DNA of 41,121 nt from Streptomyces sp. SM1 (GCF_002910825.1 NZ_NEUB01000652.1:1-41121), one strand, 5' to 3'. Positions 15,162 through 26,097 are shown, counted from the first letter of the stretch. Notes: a model not told the origin generated them from the letters alone. A program made the numbers and translations.

Positions 15162-16652
15162 CTCCACGACTCCGGCGCCGTCGCCCTGATCACGGAGACC
15201 GCCGGCCAGGCCGCCGCCCTGGGCCCCGAACTCCCGCACCTGCCCGACCTGCGGCGGCTGTGGGTCGTGGAGAAGGGCCACGTCGACGCCCTCGCGGAAG
15301 CGGGCACGCACCTCCCGGACGCCGAGGTGGAGGTACGCCGGGGCATGCTCGGCCCCGACACCCTCGCCACCCTCGTCTACACCTCGGGCACCACCGGCCG
15401 GCCCAAGGGCTGCGCCCTCACCCACGGCAACTTCTTCGCCGAGGTGGACAACGCCATCGAGCTGCTCTACCCCATCTTCCGGGCCCGGACCGGCGAAGAG
15501 GCCTCCGTGCTGCTCTTCCTGCCCATGTCCCACGTCTTCGGCCGCATGGTCGCCGTCGCCTGCGTACGGGCCCGGGTGCGCCTCGGCCACGCGCCGAGCC
15601 TGGCCGCCGAGGACCTGCTGCCGGACCTGGCGAGCTTCCGGCCCACCTGCCTGCTGACCATCCCGTACATGCTGGAGAAGGTCTTCAACTCCGCCCGCGC
15701 GAAGGCGGAATCGGGTGGACGGGCCGCGACCTTCGACCGCGCGGCGTCGGTGGCCCGCCGTTACGGCGAGGCCGTCGAGGGCCGGCAGACCGGCGCGGGC
15801 CCCGGCCCGTCCCGCTCCCTGAAGGCGGCCCGCGCCCTCTGCGACCCGCTGGTCTACCGCAAGGTCCGGGGCGCCATGGGCGGCAGGGTCCGCTACGCCA
15901 TCTGCGGCGGCTCCCCGCTGGGCCGCCGCCTCAGCGCCTTCTACGCCGGTGCCGGCATCGAGATCTTCGAGGGCTACGGACTGACGGAGACCACCGGCGC
16001 CTCGACGGTGACACCCCCGATGAAGCCCCGCCTGGGCACGGTGGGGTGGCCGCTGCCCGGCACCCGCATCCGTATCGCGGCGGACGGCGAGATCCTGGTC
16101 GGCGGGGAGCACGTACTGCGCGGCTACTGGGACCCCCAGGCGGGCGGCGTCGTCTCCGCCGCTCCGGACGGCTGGCTGCCCACGGGCGACATCGGTGAAC
16201 TGGACGGCGAGGGCTACCTGACCATCACGGGCCGCAAGAAGGAGCTGATCATCACCTCCGGCGGCAAGAGCATCGCCCCGGCCCCGCTGGAGAACTGGCT
16301 CCGCTCGCACCCGCTGATCTCCCAGGTCATGGTGGTGGGAGACAACCGCCCGTACGTCTCCGCCCTGATCACCCTCGACCCCGACGGCGTCACCCACTGG
16401 CGCCGCATGAACGGCAAGCACCCGGTCCCGCCGGAACTCCTCGCCGACGATCAGGAGTTGCTGGCGATCCTCCAGCGCGCCCTCGACGAGGCCAACAAGA
16501 TGCTGTCCCGCCCGGAGTCGATCCGCCGCTTCACCGTCCTCCCCGTGGACTTCACCGAGGAGGCGGGGCACCTGACTCCGTCGATGAAACTGCGGCGCGA
16601 GGAGATCATGCGGGACTTCGCCCGGGAGGTGGAAGCGCTGTACGGGGGGTAG
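15162..16652 (+). pseudogene. AMP-dependent acyl-CoA synthetase, N-terminally truncated
   Basis: About 496 residues of a long-chain fatty-acid CoA ligase remain. Visible motifs are the P-loop-like [10 protein letters not shown] (15381-15410), [20 protein letters not shown] (from about 15972), [12 protein letters not shown] and the A10 segment [15 protein letters not shown] (from about 16225). Homology begins at [10 protein letters not shown] near 15168, so roughly the first 100 residues expected for the family are missing. The open frame continues upstream only through antisense fabG sequence. A GTG at 15267 could start a shorter protein, but it would lack part of the N-terminal domain. Probably inactive, though all adenylation motifs survive. 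Confidence 0.75.
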
Positions 16653-16653
16653 C

Positions 16654-17307
16654 TCAGCCCGGTGTACGGGCGATGAGGAAGGCCTGCGGGGTCGACGCCC
16701 CCTGCGCCGTGTCGGCCATGCGTACCGTGCGCTGGACGAGGGTGTATCCGGCCCCCTCCAGGATCCCGGCCACCCGTTCCGGCCGCATGCGCCGGAAGTC
16801 GAGGGTGACCGGATGACCCCAGGGGTGCTCGTGCCGACGAGGCTCGTCGCCGGACTGGAAGGCGAGCATGAGGTGTCCCCCGGGCCTCAGGACCCGGCGG
16901 AACTCCTTGTAGATCCCGGCCAGTTCGTCCAGTGGGGTGTGGATGGTGGAGTACCAGGAGACCACCCCGTCCAGCGAACCGTCGGGCAGCTCCAGACGCT
17001 GCATCGCGCCCTGTTCGAAGCGCAGCCCCGGGTTCTCGCGGCGGGCGATCGCGAGCATGGACGCCGACAGGTCGAGGCCGAGGACGGACAGCCCGAGGGA
17101 GGCGAGGTACGCGGTCACCCGGCCGGGACCGCACCCCACGTCGGCCACCTTGCCGCCCTCGCCGACCAGCCCGGCGAAGCCGGCCATCGCCGCCCGGTCC
17201 AGGGGCATGGCGGGAAGGGCGTTCCGGAACGTGGCCGCGTAGTCCTCGGCGACGGCGTCATAGAAGGTCCGGGTCGTGGCCACGTGATCGGCATCGGTGG
17301 AGGTCAT
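16654..17307 (-). CDS. Class I SAM-dependent methyltransferase
   Basis: This 217-residue methyltransferase has a Rossmann fold. SAM motif I is V-A-D-V-G-C-G-P-G (residues 54-62), followed by [10 protein letters not shown] (acidic loop of motif II), the motif at about 100-115 ([17 protein letters not shown]) and [16 protein letters not shown] (motif IV region), as in methyltransferase type 11/25 proteins. The substrate is unknown. ATG 17307 (MTSTDADH) is used because the upstream ORF extension has no family similarity. A TAGGGT box 8 nt upstream suggests a leaderless start. It converges on the ligase remnant with one base between the stops. Confidence 0.88.
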   Translation of the reverse strand: MTSTDADHVATTRTFYDAVAEDYAATFRNALPAMPLDRAAMAGFAGLVGEGGKVADVGCGPGRVTAYLASLGLSVLGLDLSASMLAIARRENPGLRFEQGAMQRLELPDGSLDGVVSWYSTIHTPLDELAGIYKEFRRVLRPGGHLMLAFQSGDEPRRHEHPWGHPVTLDFRRMRPERVAGILEGAGYTLVQRTVRMADTAQGASTPQAFLIARTPG

Positions 17308-17380
17308 GGGCGAGGACCCTACCGGCGTCCACCGACAGCGCCCGAACACGGGCGAAGCGGGGGGCGGGGCAGCAAAGGCA

Positions 17381-17411
17381 GGAGCCCCGTCGCCTGACGG
17401 CGCGGGGCTCC
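17381..17411 (-). terminator. Terminator of the cold-shock gene
   Basis: GGAGCCCCG (17381-17389) pairs with CGGGGCTCC (17403-17411), with extra partial pairing in the loop. Read on the minus strand the hairpin is followed by TGCCTTTGC. It lies 34 nt after the cold-shock gene stop. Confidence 0.7.
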
Positions 17412-17444
17412 TTGGGTACTGCTGGTCGTTCCCGGATCGGAGGA

Positions 17445-17648
17445 TCAGACCGGGGTGACGTTCTCCGCCTGCGGGCCCTTCGGGCCCTGCGTGACGTCGA
17501 AGGACACCTGCTGGTTCTCCTCGAGAGAGCGGAAGCCGCTCGCGTTGATCGCGGAGTAGTGGACGAAGACGTCGGGGCCGCCGCCTTCCTGGGCGATGAA
17601 ACCAAAGCCCTTTTCGGCGTTGAACCACTTCACGGTTCCGGTAGCCAT
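17445..17648 (-). CDS. Cold-shock domain protein (CspA family)
   Basis: This 67-residue single cold-shock domain protein binds single-stranded RNA/DNA as an RNA chaperone. RNP1-like K-G-F-G-F-I (13-18) and RNP2-like V-F-V-H-Y-S (27-32) are intact, as is the opening ATGTVKWFN. The start ATG at 17648 has a perfect AAGGAGGG ribosome site. The longer in-frame ORF upstream is leader RNA, not protein. A promoter at 17807-17834 gives an untranslated leader of about 150 nt, typical of cold-shock genes, with a hairpin at 17741-17769. Confidence 0.95.
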   Translation of the reverse strand: MATGTVKWFNAEKGFGFIAQEGGGPDVFVHYSAINASGFRSLEENQQVSFDVTQGPKGPQAENVTPV

Positions 17649-17740
17649 AAGCCCTCCTTGGGCCCAAAGGGTTGCCCTGCTCCAGAACCAGCAAGTGTGA
17701 AGACCAATTCCGCACAACTGCATCCGTCTGAGAACGACGA

Positions 17741-17769
17741 GAGCCCGCGGTCACATGCTCCGCAGGCTC
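17741..17769 (-). promoter_or_regulatory. Hairpin in the cold-shock gene 5' leader
   Basis: GAGCCCGCGG (17741-17750) pairs with CCGCAGGCTC (17760-17769); in RNA from the minus strand this is a 10-bp stem with one G-U pair and a 9-nt loop. It lies in the long 5' untranslated leader. Early transcript structures of this kind often control csp translation or mRNA stability; the role here is inferred. Confidence 0.55.
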
Positions 17770-17806
17770 TGTACTGCAAGGGAAACCAAACTGCAACTTG
17801 CGAAGA

Positions 17807-17834
17807 AGCCTAGCACGCAGGTGTCGGGATGCAA
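17807..17834 (-). promoter_or_regulatory. Promoter of the cold-shock gene
   Basis: On the minus strand TTGCAT (17829-17834) and TAGGCT (17807-17812) are separated by 16 nt. Transcription would start near 17800, about 150 nt upstream of the ATG. Confidence 0.55.
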
Positions 17835-17890
17835 TAGAGGTCAAGATCACGTCACCCGAATGTTTGCACGTCCCGTGCGCCACACCCGTT

Positions 17891-17980
17891 CCGGCCGTCC
17901 GTGGCCGTCCGTGGCCGTCCGTGGCCGTCCGTGGCCGTCTGTGGCCGTCTGTGGCCGTCCGTGGCCGTCCGTGGCCGTCC
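17891..17980. repeat. 10-bp tandem repeat (GTGGCCGTCC) upstream of mqnA
   Basis: Nine consecutive 10-bp units lie here. The first (17891-17900) is degenerate; 17901-17980 holds eight copies of GTGGCCGTCC, two of which end in T. It sits between the divergent cold-shock promoter and mqnA. The period is close to one DNA helical turn. The rest of the 399-nt gap 17649-18047 holds the csp leader and promoter and the mqnA -10 box; no gene. Confidence 0.95.
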
Positions 17981-18035
17981 GAGTCCGCTCAGAGGTGCGC
18001 GAGGGGGTGGAGGGCCGTTCGCTCCCGCCGAGGGC

Positions 18036-19038
<1,003 letters not shown>

Positions 19039-19092
19039 GGCCGCGCACTACGCTGCTGGAAGGTCCCGGCAGACGGGCGTGACGGGGGAGGG

Positions 19093-19594
19093 GTGGACGC
19101 CATGCGGCCGCTCGATGTGGACGAACCCACGGTCGTGGGGCCCTACCGGCTGCTCGGCCGGCTCGGCTCGGGCGGCATGGGCCGGGTCTGCCTGGGCCGC
19201 AGTGCCGGGGGCCGCACCGTCGCGGTGAAGATCGTGCACCCGCACTTCGCGCTGGACGAGGAGTTCCGCGCCCGGTTCCGCCGCGAGGTCGACGCCGCGC
19301 GCCGGGTGGGCGGTGCCTGGACGGCGTCCGTCCTGGACGCCGACCCCGAGGCCCGGGTGCCGTGGGTCGCCACCGCCTACGCGGCCGGCCCCTCCCTCGC
19401 GGCCGCGGTCACCGACTCCGGTCCGCTGCCCGCCCACACCGTACGGACCCTGGGCGCGGGTCTGGCCGAGGCACTGACGGCGGTGCACGAACTGGGCCTG
19501 GTGCACCGGGATGTGAAGCCGTCCAACGTCCTCCTCCGGCAACCGGCCGCTGGTCACCCACGGGCCGGAGATCTACGCACTGCCGGCCGTCTGA
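19093..19594 (+). pseudogene. Serine/threonine protein kinase, internally deleted
   Basis: The N-terminal lobe and catalytic loop are clear: glycine loop L-G-S-G-G-M-G-R-V (24-32), A-V-K46 lysine, and H138-R-D-V-K-P-S-N145. At about 19537 the kinase sequence stops just after NVLL, before the DFG motif. It is followed in another frame by G-N-R-P-L-V-T-H-G-P-E-I-Y-A-L-P-A-V and TGA 19592-19594, which looks like the far C-terminus of a kinase with a PQQ/beta-propeller sensor. The activation segment, C-lobe, membrane helix and sensor are gone. GTG 19093 or ATG 19102 could start it, after the G-rich site at 19084-19093. Not a functional kinase. Confidence 0.85.
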
Positions 19595-19672
19595 AGTCCG
19601 GGCATCGCCGAGGGCCTTCGGCAACCGAGCAACGAACACGGCCGCACGGGCCGACGGGGAGGACGAACCGCC

Positions 19673-22600
19673 ATGCAGACACTGGTCACGGTCGTAGGGG
19701 AGGGCGGTCAGCCGCAGGACGTCGTCGTCACCACGGACGACGACGCCACCGCGGGCGATGTCGCACAGGCGCTGGCACAGGACGCCGGGCGGGCCGGTCA
19801 CGTCACGGGCGGGCCCGGCAACGTGGTTGTCCTGCCCGGCACGGCGCAGGCCCTCCCGTACGGCCCCGGCACGACAGCCGTCCCAGCGGCACCGACCCTG
19901 TGGGCCGACGGAGAGCCGTGCGATCCGTCCACACCTGCGGCAACCGTCCTGCGGGACGGCATGCGCCTGTCCGTCGACGACTCGATCGGGCCACTGCTGC
20001 GGCAGGGCGAACCGGCCGGAACGTACGAACTGCGCGTGGCCGGCGGCCCCGACTCCGGGCGGGTGGTCCGACTGGGCATCGGTACGGCCACCGCCGGTAC
20101 GGCGCCCACCTGTTCGCTGCCGCTGTCGGACACCTCGCTTCCTCCCGTCGCCCTCAGGCTCACCGTCGACATGAAGGGCGGAGCGACACTCACACCCGAG
20201 AACGGCGCCGGGATCCTGCTCGACGACGAGCCGATCACGTCCGCCGAGCCGTGGCCACTCGGCGCCGTCGTCCGCGTCGGTGACTCGCTACTCGTCCTCG
20301 ACCGGGCGGCCGAGCCGGACGCGCATCTCTCCGCGATGAGCGAGGGCGGCCTCGCCTACAACCGCCCGCCCCGGCTGCCGCCGCTGCGGCCCCGGCGGCG
20401 GCTCGTGGTGCCCGTACCGCCCACCAAGGGGGACCGGGCGCGCTTCCAGTTCATCCTGGCGTTCATGCCCATGCTCTTCGGCATCGGCATGTGGCTCCTC
20501 ACCAAGCAGGTCTACATGCTGCTCTTCTGCCTGATGAGCCCCCTGATGATGGCCGCCCAGTGGCTCAGCGAGAACCGGGAGGGCAAGAAGAAGCACAAGA
20601 CTTCCGTCAAGCAGTACAAGAAGGACATCGCCGCTCACAAGGTGGAACTCGCCGCACTCGGCAAGGAAGAACAGCGTGCCCGCCGCGGCGACAGTCCCGA
20701 CCCGGCCGAGATCCTGCTGTTCGCCACCGGACCGCGCCGCCGACTGTGGGAGCGCCGACTCACCGATCCGGACGCCCTCCAGCTGCGAGTCGGCTCCGGC
20801 AACCTCCCCTCCGACGTCGAACTCGTCCTGGGCCGCGGCGGCTCGCTGTACGAGGAGGAGCGCCCGGAGCCGCCCGTCCTGCCGGACGTGCCCGTCACCC
20901 GCCCCCTTCACCGAGCTCGGCGTGGTCGGAGTCGCCGGCGACCGGGCCCGTGCGCTGGCCACCGCCCGCTGGTTCGGCGTACAGGCGGCGGTGCTGCACA
21001 GCCCTCGGGACCTGGCCCTCGTGATGCTCGCGTCCACCCCGGCCGCCGGCGCCGACTGGCAGTGGGCGCCCTGGCTGCCCCACACCGGCCCCGACCAGGG
21101 ACAGGACTGCGTCGCGCTGGTCGGCTTCGACTCCGAGACGATCACCCGCCGCGTCAACGAGCTGCTGAACGAGCTGGCCCGGCGCAAGGCCTCCCACGAG
21201 CAGAACAGCATGACGGGCCGACTGTACCCGGACCCCACCGTCCTGATGATCCTCGACGGGGCCCGGCTGCTGCGCCGCGTACCCGGCGTGCCCCAACTCC
21301 TCGCCGAGGGACCCCAGTACGGCATCCTCGCCCTGTGCGTCGACGAGGACGAGCGGCTCCTGCCGGAGGAGTGCAAGGCCGTCGTCGCCTGGTCACCCGA
21401 CGCCGCCCACCACGTCCGGGTCCGCGGCCACGGTCTGGAGGCCGTGGGTGACGTGCTGGCCGACCAGGTCACGCCCGAGTGGTGCGAGCTGCTGGCCCGC
21501 TCCCTCGCCCCCGTGCGGGACGTCAGCCGGGACGACGCGGGCAGCGCCCTGCCCAGCTCGGCCCGGCTGCTGACCCTGCTGGGTATGCCGGACCCGACCG
21601 GCACCGACGTGGAGCGGATCTGGCAGGCGGGCGGCTCCACCACGGCGGCGCCCGTCGGCATCGCCGCGGACGGCCCCTTCGTCCTCGACATCCGGCGGGA
21701 CGGACCCCACGCGCTGGTCGCCGGAACCACCGGCGCCGGCAAGTCGGAACTCCTGCAGACGATCATCACGTCGCTGGCCGTCGCCAACCGGCCCGACGCT
21801 CTCAACTACGTCCTGATCGACTACAAGGGCGGCAGCGCCTTCATGGACTGCGCCCGGCTGCCGCACACGGTCGGCATGGTCAGCGACCTCGACGCCCACC
21901 TCACCGAGCGGGCCCTGGCCTCCCTCGCCGCCGAGCTGCACCGCCGGGAGAGGATCCTCTTCGACGCCGCCACCAAGGACATCGAGGACTACAACGACAC
22001 CCGTAAGCTCCGTCCCGAACTCGAACCGATGCCTCGACTGGTCCTGGTCATCGACGAGTTCGCGTCCCTCGTCGCCGAGCTCCCCGACTTCATCGCGGGA
22101 CTGGTCGACATCGCCCGTCGTGGCCGCTCCCTCGGCGTCCATCTGGTCCTGGCCACCCAGCGTCCCGCCGGCGTCGTGAGCGCGGACATCCGCGCCAACA
22201 CCAACCTGCGGATCGCGCTGCGGGTGACGGACGCCTCGGAGTCCATCGACGTCATCGAGGCACCGGACTCGGGCGCCATCGCCAAGTCCACACCGGGCCG
22301 TATGTATGTCCGCTCCGGAGCGCAGTCCCTCGTCGGCGTGCAGTCGGCCCGTATCGGAGGCCGCCGGCCCGCCACGGGCGGAACGGGCCCGAAGGCGACG
22401 CTGCTGCCGCTGCCCCGGAGCGCCTACGGCCGCCCGCTGCCCAGGAGGACCGCGGCCGAGGACGACGGCACCATGGTCACCGACCTCGCCGTCCTCGTCG
22501 ACGCGGTACGCGACGGCGCCCGCCGCATGGGCTTCGGCGAGCAGCGCAGCCCCTGGCTGCCGCCCCTGTCGGAACAGGTCACACTCGACGAACTCAGCGC

Positions 22601-24155
22601 GTACGGTGCCGAGTCGGGCGATGCCGCGGCACCGGACGTGGCGCCTGTCCCGTACGGCCTGATCGACATCCCGGCCCGGCAGTCCCGTACACCGCTGTCC
22701 CTGGACCTGGTGCACGGCGAGCACACCATGCTGCTGGGCGGCGCCCGCTCCGGCCGCTCCACCGCCCTGCGGACCCTGGCCGGCTCCCTCGCCCGCAACA
22801 CCTCCCCGCACGAGGTGCACCTGTACGGCATCGACTGCGGCTCCAACGCCCTGCTGCCGTTGATGCGGCTGCCGCACGTCGGCGCCGTGGTGACCCGTGA
22901 CGAGCCGGACCGTGTCCGGCGCCTCATCGAGCGCCTGCTGGCGGAGATCGCCCGCCGGCAGCAACTCCTCGCCATGGAGGGCGCGTCCAGCGCAGCCGAA
23001 CAGCGAGCGACGGCCGCCCCGGAGGACCGCCTCCCCTGGATGGTGCTCCTGCTGGACAGCTGGGAGGGCTTCGCCTCCGCCTTCGAGGCCTACAACTACG
23101 GTCAGCTGATCGAGGCGGCCCAGCGGATTTTCCGTGAGGGCTCCGCGGTGGGCCTCAAGGTCGTCATGACCGCCGACCGCACCGGCCTGAGCGGCCACGT
23201 CTCATCGGCCTTCGCCGATCGTCTGGTGCTTCGCTTCGCCGACCCGAACGACTACTCCACTGCCGGGCTCCAGCCCCGCGAGGTCCCGAAGAACATGCCT
23301 CCGGGACGTGCCCTGCGGATCACCGACACCGGCGTCGACGAGACCCAGATCGGTTTGCTCGCGGACGACCCCGCCGGTCAGGCGCAGGTCCGAGCCCTGC
23401 GCGAGATCGCCGAGGAAGCGGCGGCCCGGCACGGGCGGGTACCGGCCGGACGACGCCCCCTGCGGGTGGACGCCCTCCCGTCGCGCATCACGGCGGCCGA
23501 CGCTCTGGCCCTCGAGCCGGACTTCGCGGCGCCGTCGCCGCTCTGGGCGCTGATCGGTGTGGGCGGCGACGAACTTCGGCCGGTCGGCATCGACCTTGAG
23601 GAGGCAGGCCCCGGCTTCGTCATCGCGGGCCCGCCGAAGTCCGGACGGTCCACCGTTCTGGTCGCCGCCGCGCAGACCCTGCTGCGGTCCGGTACCCCGG
23701 TGGTGCTGGTCGCCCCGCGCCGGTCGCCGCTGCGCGAGTTGGAGGGCCGGGACGGTGTCCTCGGCCTTCTGAACGCCGACAGCCGTGAGGACGACCTGGA
23801 GGAACTGGTGGACAACGCGTCCGGCGGCTCGTACGTCGTCATTGTCGACGACGCCGAACTCCTTTACGACACCCGCCTCGACGAGGCATTGGAAGCGGTC
23901 GTCCGCAAGGGAGCCGACGGCGGCATCGGCCTCATCGCGGCCGGCTCCACCGACAGCCTCTCGGGCCAGTACCGTGGCTTCGCCGTAGAGGCCCGCAAGT
24001 CCCGCAACGGCCTGCTCCTGACCCCACAGAGCCCTTCGGAGGGTGAACTCTTCGGCATCAGACTGCCGTCGAACAGCGGGGGTGGGACGTCGGGCAGCGG
24101 GCTGTTTGTGGCAGGGGGGTCGTTCATTCCCGTGCAGGGGGTGATGAACGGGTGA
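19673..24155 (+). CDS. EssC/EccC-like FHA-FtsK/SpoIIIE ATPase of a type VII secretion system, with a +1 frameshift
   Basis: Two frames, 19673 to about 20903 and about 20904-24155, together encode one protein of about 1490 residues. The join is at a run of five C (20902-20906), where removing one C restores GTC ACC CGC CCC TTC ACC GAG. In order: an N-terminal beta-rich domain, an FHA-like domain (nt about 20030-20310), two membrane helices (about 20449-20560), then three FtsK/SpoIIIE ATPase domains. Domain 1 has a full Walker A G-T-T-G-A-G-K-S (about 21725) and Walker B LVLVIDEF (about 22042). Domains 2 and 3 have Lys-to-Arg P-loops (G-A-R-S-G-R-S-T, about 22741; G-P-P-K-S-G-R-S-T, about 23629). 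This is the motor that drives WXG100 substrates through the membrane. No EccB, EccD, EccE or mycosin gene is in the window. Ribosome site GGGGAGGA precedes ATG 19673. The frameshift may be a base-calling error, a true mutation, or +1 slippage at CCC-C. Confidence 0.85.
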
Positions 24156-24618
24156 GGGGGGCTCGAAGCAGCCGACGGCGACGAAGGGTTCCGACGACGG
24201 CACTAGCGAAGAGGAGCGCGGCGATCGCTGAGATGCCGTAGGCGGGCAGATTGGCCGGAGGATCGGTGACCCATGCGTGCGGAAGGCTGCGGTGCGGATC
24301 TCCGGGGTCGTACGTGACGAGTAGTGCGTCACCTGGTTGCACATCGGGGAGCATCCCAGCGTAGCCCCACAGCTCTGTTTCCGTCCCTGAGTTGGCCCCT
24401 TGCAGAAACTGCACCTTCACATACTTAGGCTTGTTGTCGACCTCGGTGACTGTGGCGGGGACGCTCACGCCGCCGTTGCGAAGGTCCTGTACCAATGAGC
24501 GGGAGGGGAGCCAGAAGGCGAGGGCCAGCGCAAGGCACAGCAGGCTTCCGCCGAGAACGCCGAGGATTAGGCGGGGCTGCGGAATCGGTTGCAGGGCCGT
24601 GCCAGTTTTGCTATCCAT
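24124..24618 (-). CDS. DUF3592-like two-helix membrane protein (left cassette)
   Basis: This 164-residue protein has two hydrophobic helices (about 19-40 and 124-145) flanking an extracytoplasmic beta-rich domain of about 80 residues (VSVPATVTEVDNKPKYVKVQF...LLVTYDPGDPHRSLPHAW) of DUF3592 type, and ends with a basic RRRRLL tail. It starts 12 nt after the stop of the large cassette protein and overlaps the 3' end of the EssC-like gene by 32 nt on the opposite strand. It is clearly homologous to the protein at 28972-29556, sharing SLV-x-D-L-R, V-T-Y-D-P and the C-terminal RRR-K/R-LLRA. By position it is the candidate membrane partner or protector for the glycine-zipper protein upstream; that role is inferred. 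Confidence 0.8.
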   Translation of the reverse strand: MDSKTGTALQPIPQPRLILGVLGGSLLCLALALAFWLPSRSLVQDLRNGGVSVPATVTEVDNKPKYVKVQFLQGANSGTETELWGYAGMLPDVQPGDALLVTYDPGDPHRSLPHAWVTDPPANLPAYGISAIAALLFASAVVGTLRRRRLLRAPLTRSSPPARE

Positions 24619-24630
24619 GGTCGATCTGCC

Positions 24631-26097
24631 TCATGAGAACCACCCGCTTACCGTCTTTCCGACGTCTGATGCCGCATCCCCAACAGCGCTGCCAGCGGTC
24701 CTCGCGGCGTCTGTCACTGCGTTGATCGCCTCCTTTCCTTCCGAAGTTTTGAGGATGTACGAGATTCCGTAGCCGGTGCCGAAACCGACCACGATTCCGG
24801 CGCCGATTCCCCATCCGACGGGCCCGCCGACCAACGCGACCCCTGCTACGCCCAGCCATGAGCCTCCAGCACCGGCGACCATCCCACCGACATTGGCCGC
24901 GACTGCCACGTCCTTTTCTTCGTCATGCCCTATGTCCCAGCCGATCGCCCCCACGGTGAGGACCGTGCCGACGAGGGGCAGTTTGCCGCCCGTGTGGAGT
25001 GCTCGGCCGAAGAGAGTCGTGGAGCTGGGTGGTCTGAGGCCGGGAACCTTGCCGATCAGCCAGCTGCCGCTGTCCGCGATGGACGCCTCCAGAAGACGGG
25101 AGAACGGGCCCATACCGTACTTGGCGAGAATCCGCTCAGCCTCGCTCGCGGATTGCCTGGCAGCCCGCGCCGCCCGTCTGGTGTCCTTCTTGAACCTGCG
25201 CCGCTCTTCCGGCGACATGCTGTTGACGCGCCGCTGGTACAGCCGGCTCGCCTCGTCCGAGAAGTGCTGCGACCGCTCCCAGAAGTGACTGGCGTACTTC
25301 GCCTGCATGCCGATGACGGAAGCCAGCACCCCCGCTGTGTCGGACCAGGTGTCCGCAGGGTCACCAAGCTTCTTCACCGCGATCTCCGTGTGCTTCCAGG
25401 CGATGGTCCACAGGTCGGGGTCGTCACCCTGCATGAGCGCCCTGGTGAATGCCGCGGTGGGCTCGTCCTTGCCGAAGTCACCGTGGAACAGAGCGACTGC
25501 CTTGCTGAAACCGGGAGCAGGGGCGGCGGCATGGGCCGCCGTGGTGAAGGCGGAGCCGAACACCTTGACGTCGGCCTCCGCCGTCGGCGCCTTGGCGGCG
25601 GCGATGGTCACCGGCAGCACCTTCAGCAACTCCGGGTTGAGCTTCGCGTAGAACGCCGAAGCGAAGTCCGGGTCCCCCTTGTGCTTGGCCAGCACCTCCG
25701 CGATCCGGTGGAACTCCCTACCGGTCTGGCCCGGCTCCAGGTCCGCCGCCTTGCCGGTCTCCTCGGCGAGCTTCCTGCCGCTCTCCCTCGCCTCATCGAC
25801 GGTCGGGAGAGGCTCCCGTAACCGGACCATGGGCTCGCCCTTGCGCCCCGGCCCTCCATGGTCCAGTTCCATTGCCGCGGCCAGCCCCTGTCTCCGGTGC
25901 AGTATGGGAAGTTCGTCGTCCACCCAGCCGGCGATCTTCCCGATCTCCGACAGGTGTGCCGCGTCCAGACCGAACTTGCGGAACCGGGAAAGGTACGCGG
26001 TTCTCGCGCCCTTCAGCGCCTTGCTACCGCTTTCCAGGCTCTTGATGGTCCTCATCAAGTTCTCCGGATTGATTCCGGAGAAGTTCGGGTCAACCAT
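24631..26097 (-). CDS. ESX-associated large protein with glycine-zipper C-terminus (left cassette)
   Basis: This 488-residue protein has no signal peptide. The N-terminal part (about 1-90) is helical and starts MVDPNFSGINPENLM; GKIAGWVDDELPILHRR resembles Streptomyces ESX-linked DUF6571-type proteins, as does the middle block LAKHKGDPDFASAFYAKLNPE. Residues 270-350 are charged and helical. Residues about 390-460 are strongly hydrophobic with GxxxG spacing (VGGMVAGAGGSWLGVAG...GGPVGWGIGAGIVVGFGTGYG), a glycine-zipper membrane segment as in pore-forming or channel peptides. A short amphipathic tail follows. ATG 26097 has AAGGAAG upstream and overlaps the SAV_915-like stop by 8 nt. It is paralogous along its full length to 27495-28952. 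Likely a secreted or membrane-inserting type VII substrate; the function is not proven. Confidence 0.75.
   Translation of the reverse strand: MVDPNFSGINPENLMRTIKSLESGSKALKGARTAYLSRFRKFGLDAAHLSEIGKIAGWVDDELPILHRRQGLAAAMELDHGGPGRKGEPMVRLREPLPTVDEARESGRKLAEETGKAADLEPGQTGREFHRIAEVLAKHKGDPDFASAFYAKLNPELLKVLPVTIAAAKAPTAEADVKVFGSAFTTAAHAAAPAPGFSKAVALFHGDFGKDEPTAAFTRALMQGDDPDLWTIAWKHTEIAVKKLGDPADTWSDTAGVLASVIGMQAKYASHFWERSQHFSDEASRLYQRRVNSMSPEERRRFKKDTRRAARAARQSASEAERILAKYGMGPFSRLLEASIADSGSWLIGKVPGLRPPSSTTLFGRALHTGGKLPLVGTVLTVGAIGWDIGHDEEKDVAVAANVGGMVAGAGGSWLGVAGVALVGGPVGWGIGAGIVVGFGTGYGISYILKTSEGKEAINAVTDAARTAGSAVGDAASDVGKTVSGWFS

Noticed and set aside
14697..16652. A single intact 651-residue acyl-CoA ligase
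   Set aside because: Residues before about 15162 are antisense translation of maoC and fabG; ligase homology begins only there, so the long frame is an accident of the deletion.
17891..17980. A CRISPR array
   Set aside because: The units are 10 bp, contiguous, with no spacers and no cas genes in the window.
20902..20906. Proven programmed frameshift in the ATPase gene
   Set aside because: CCC-C can slip +1, but there is no stimulatory structure or in-frame stop at the site, and a one-base error is simpler; kept only as an alternative.
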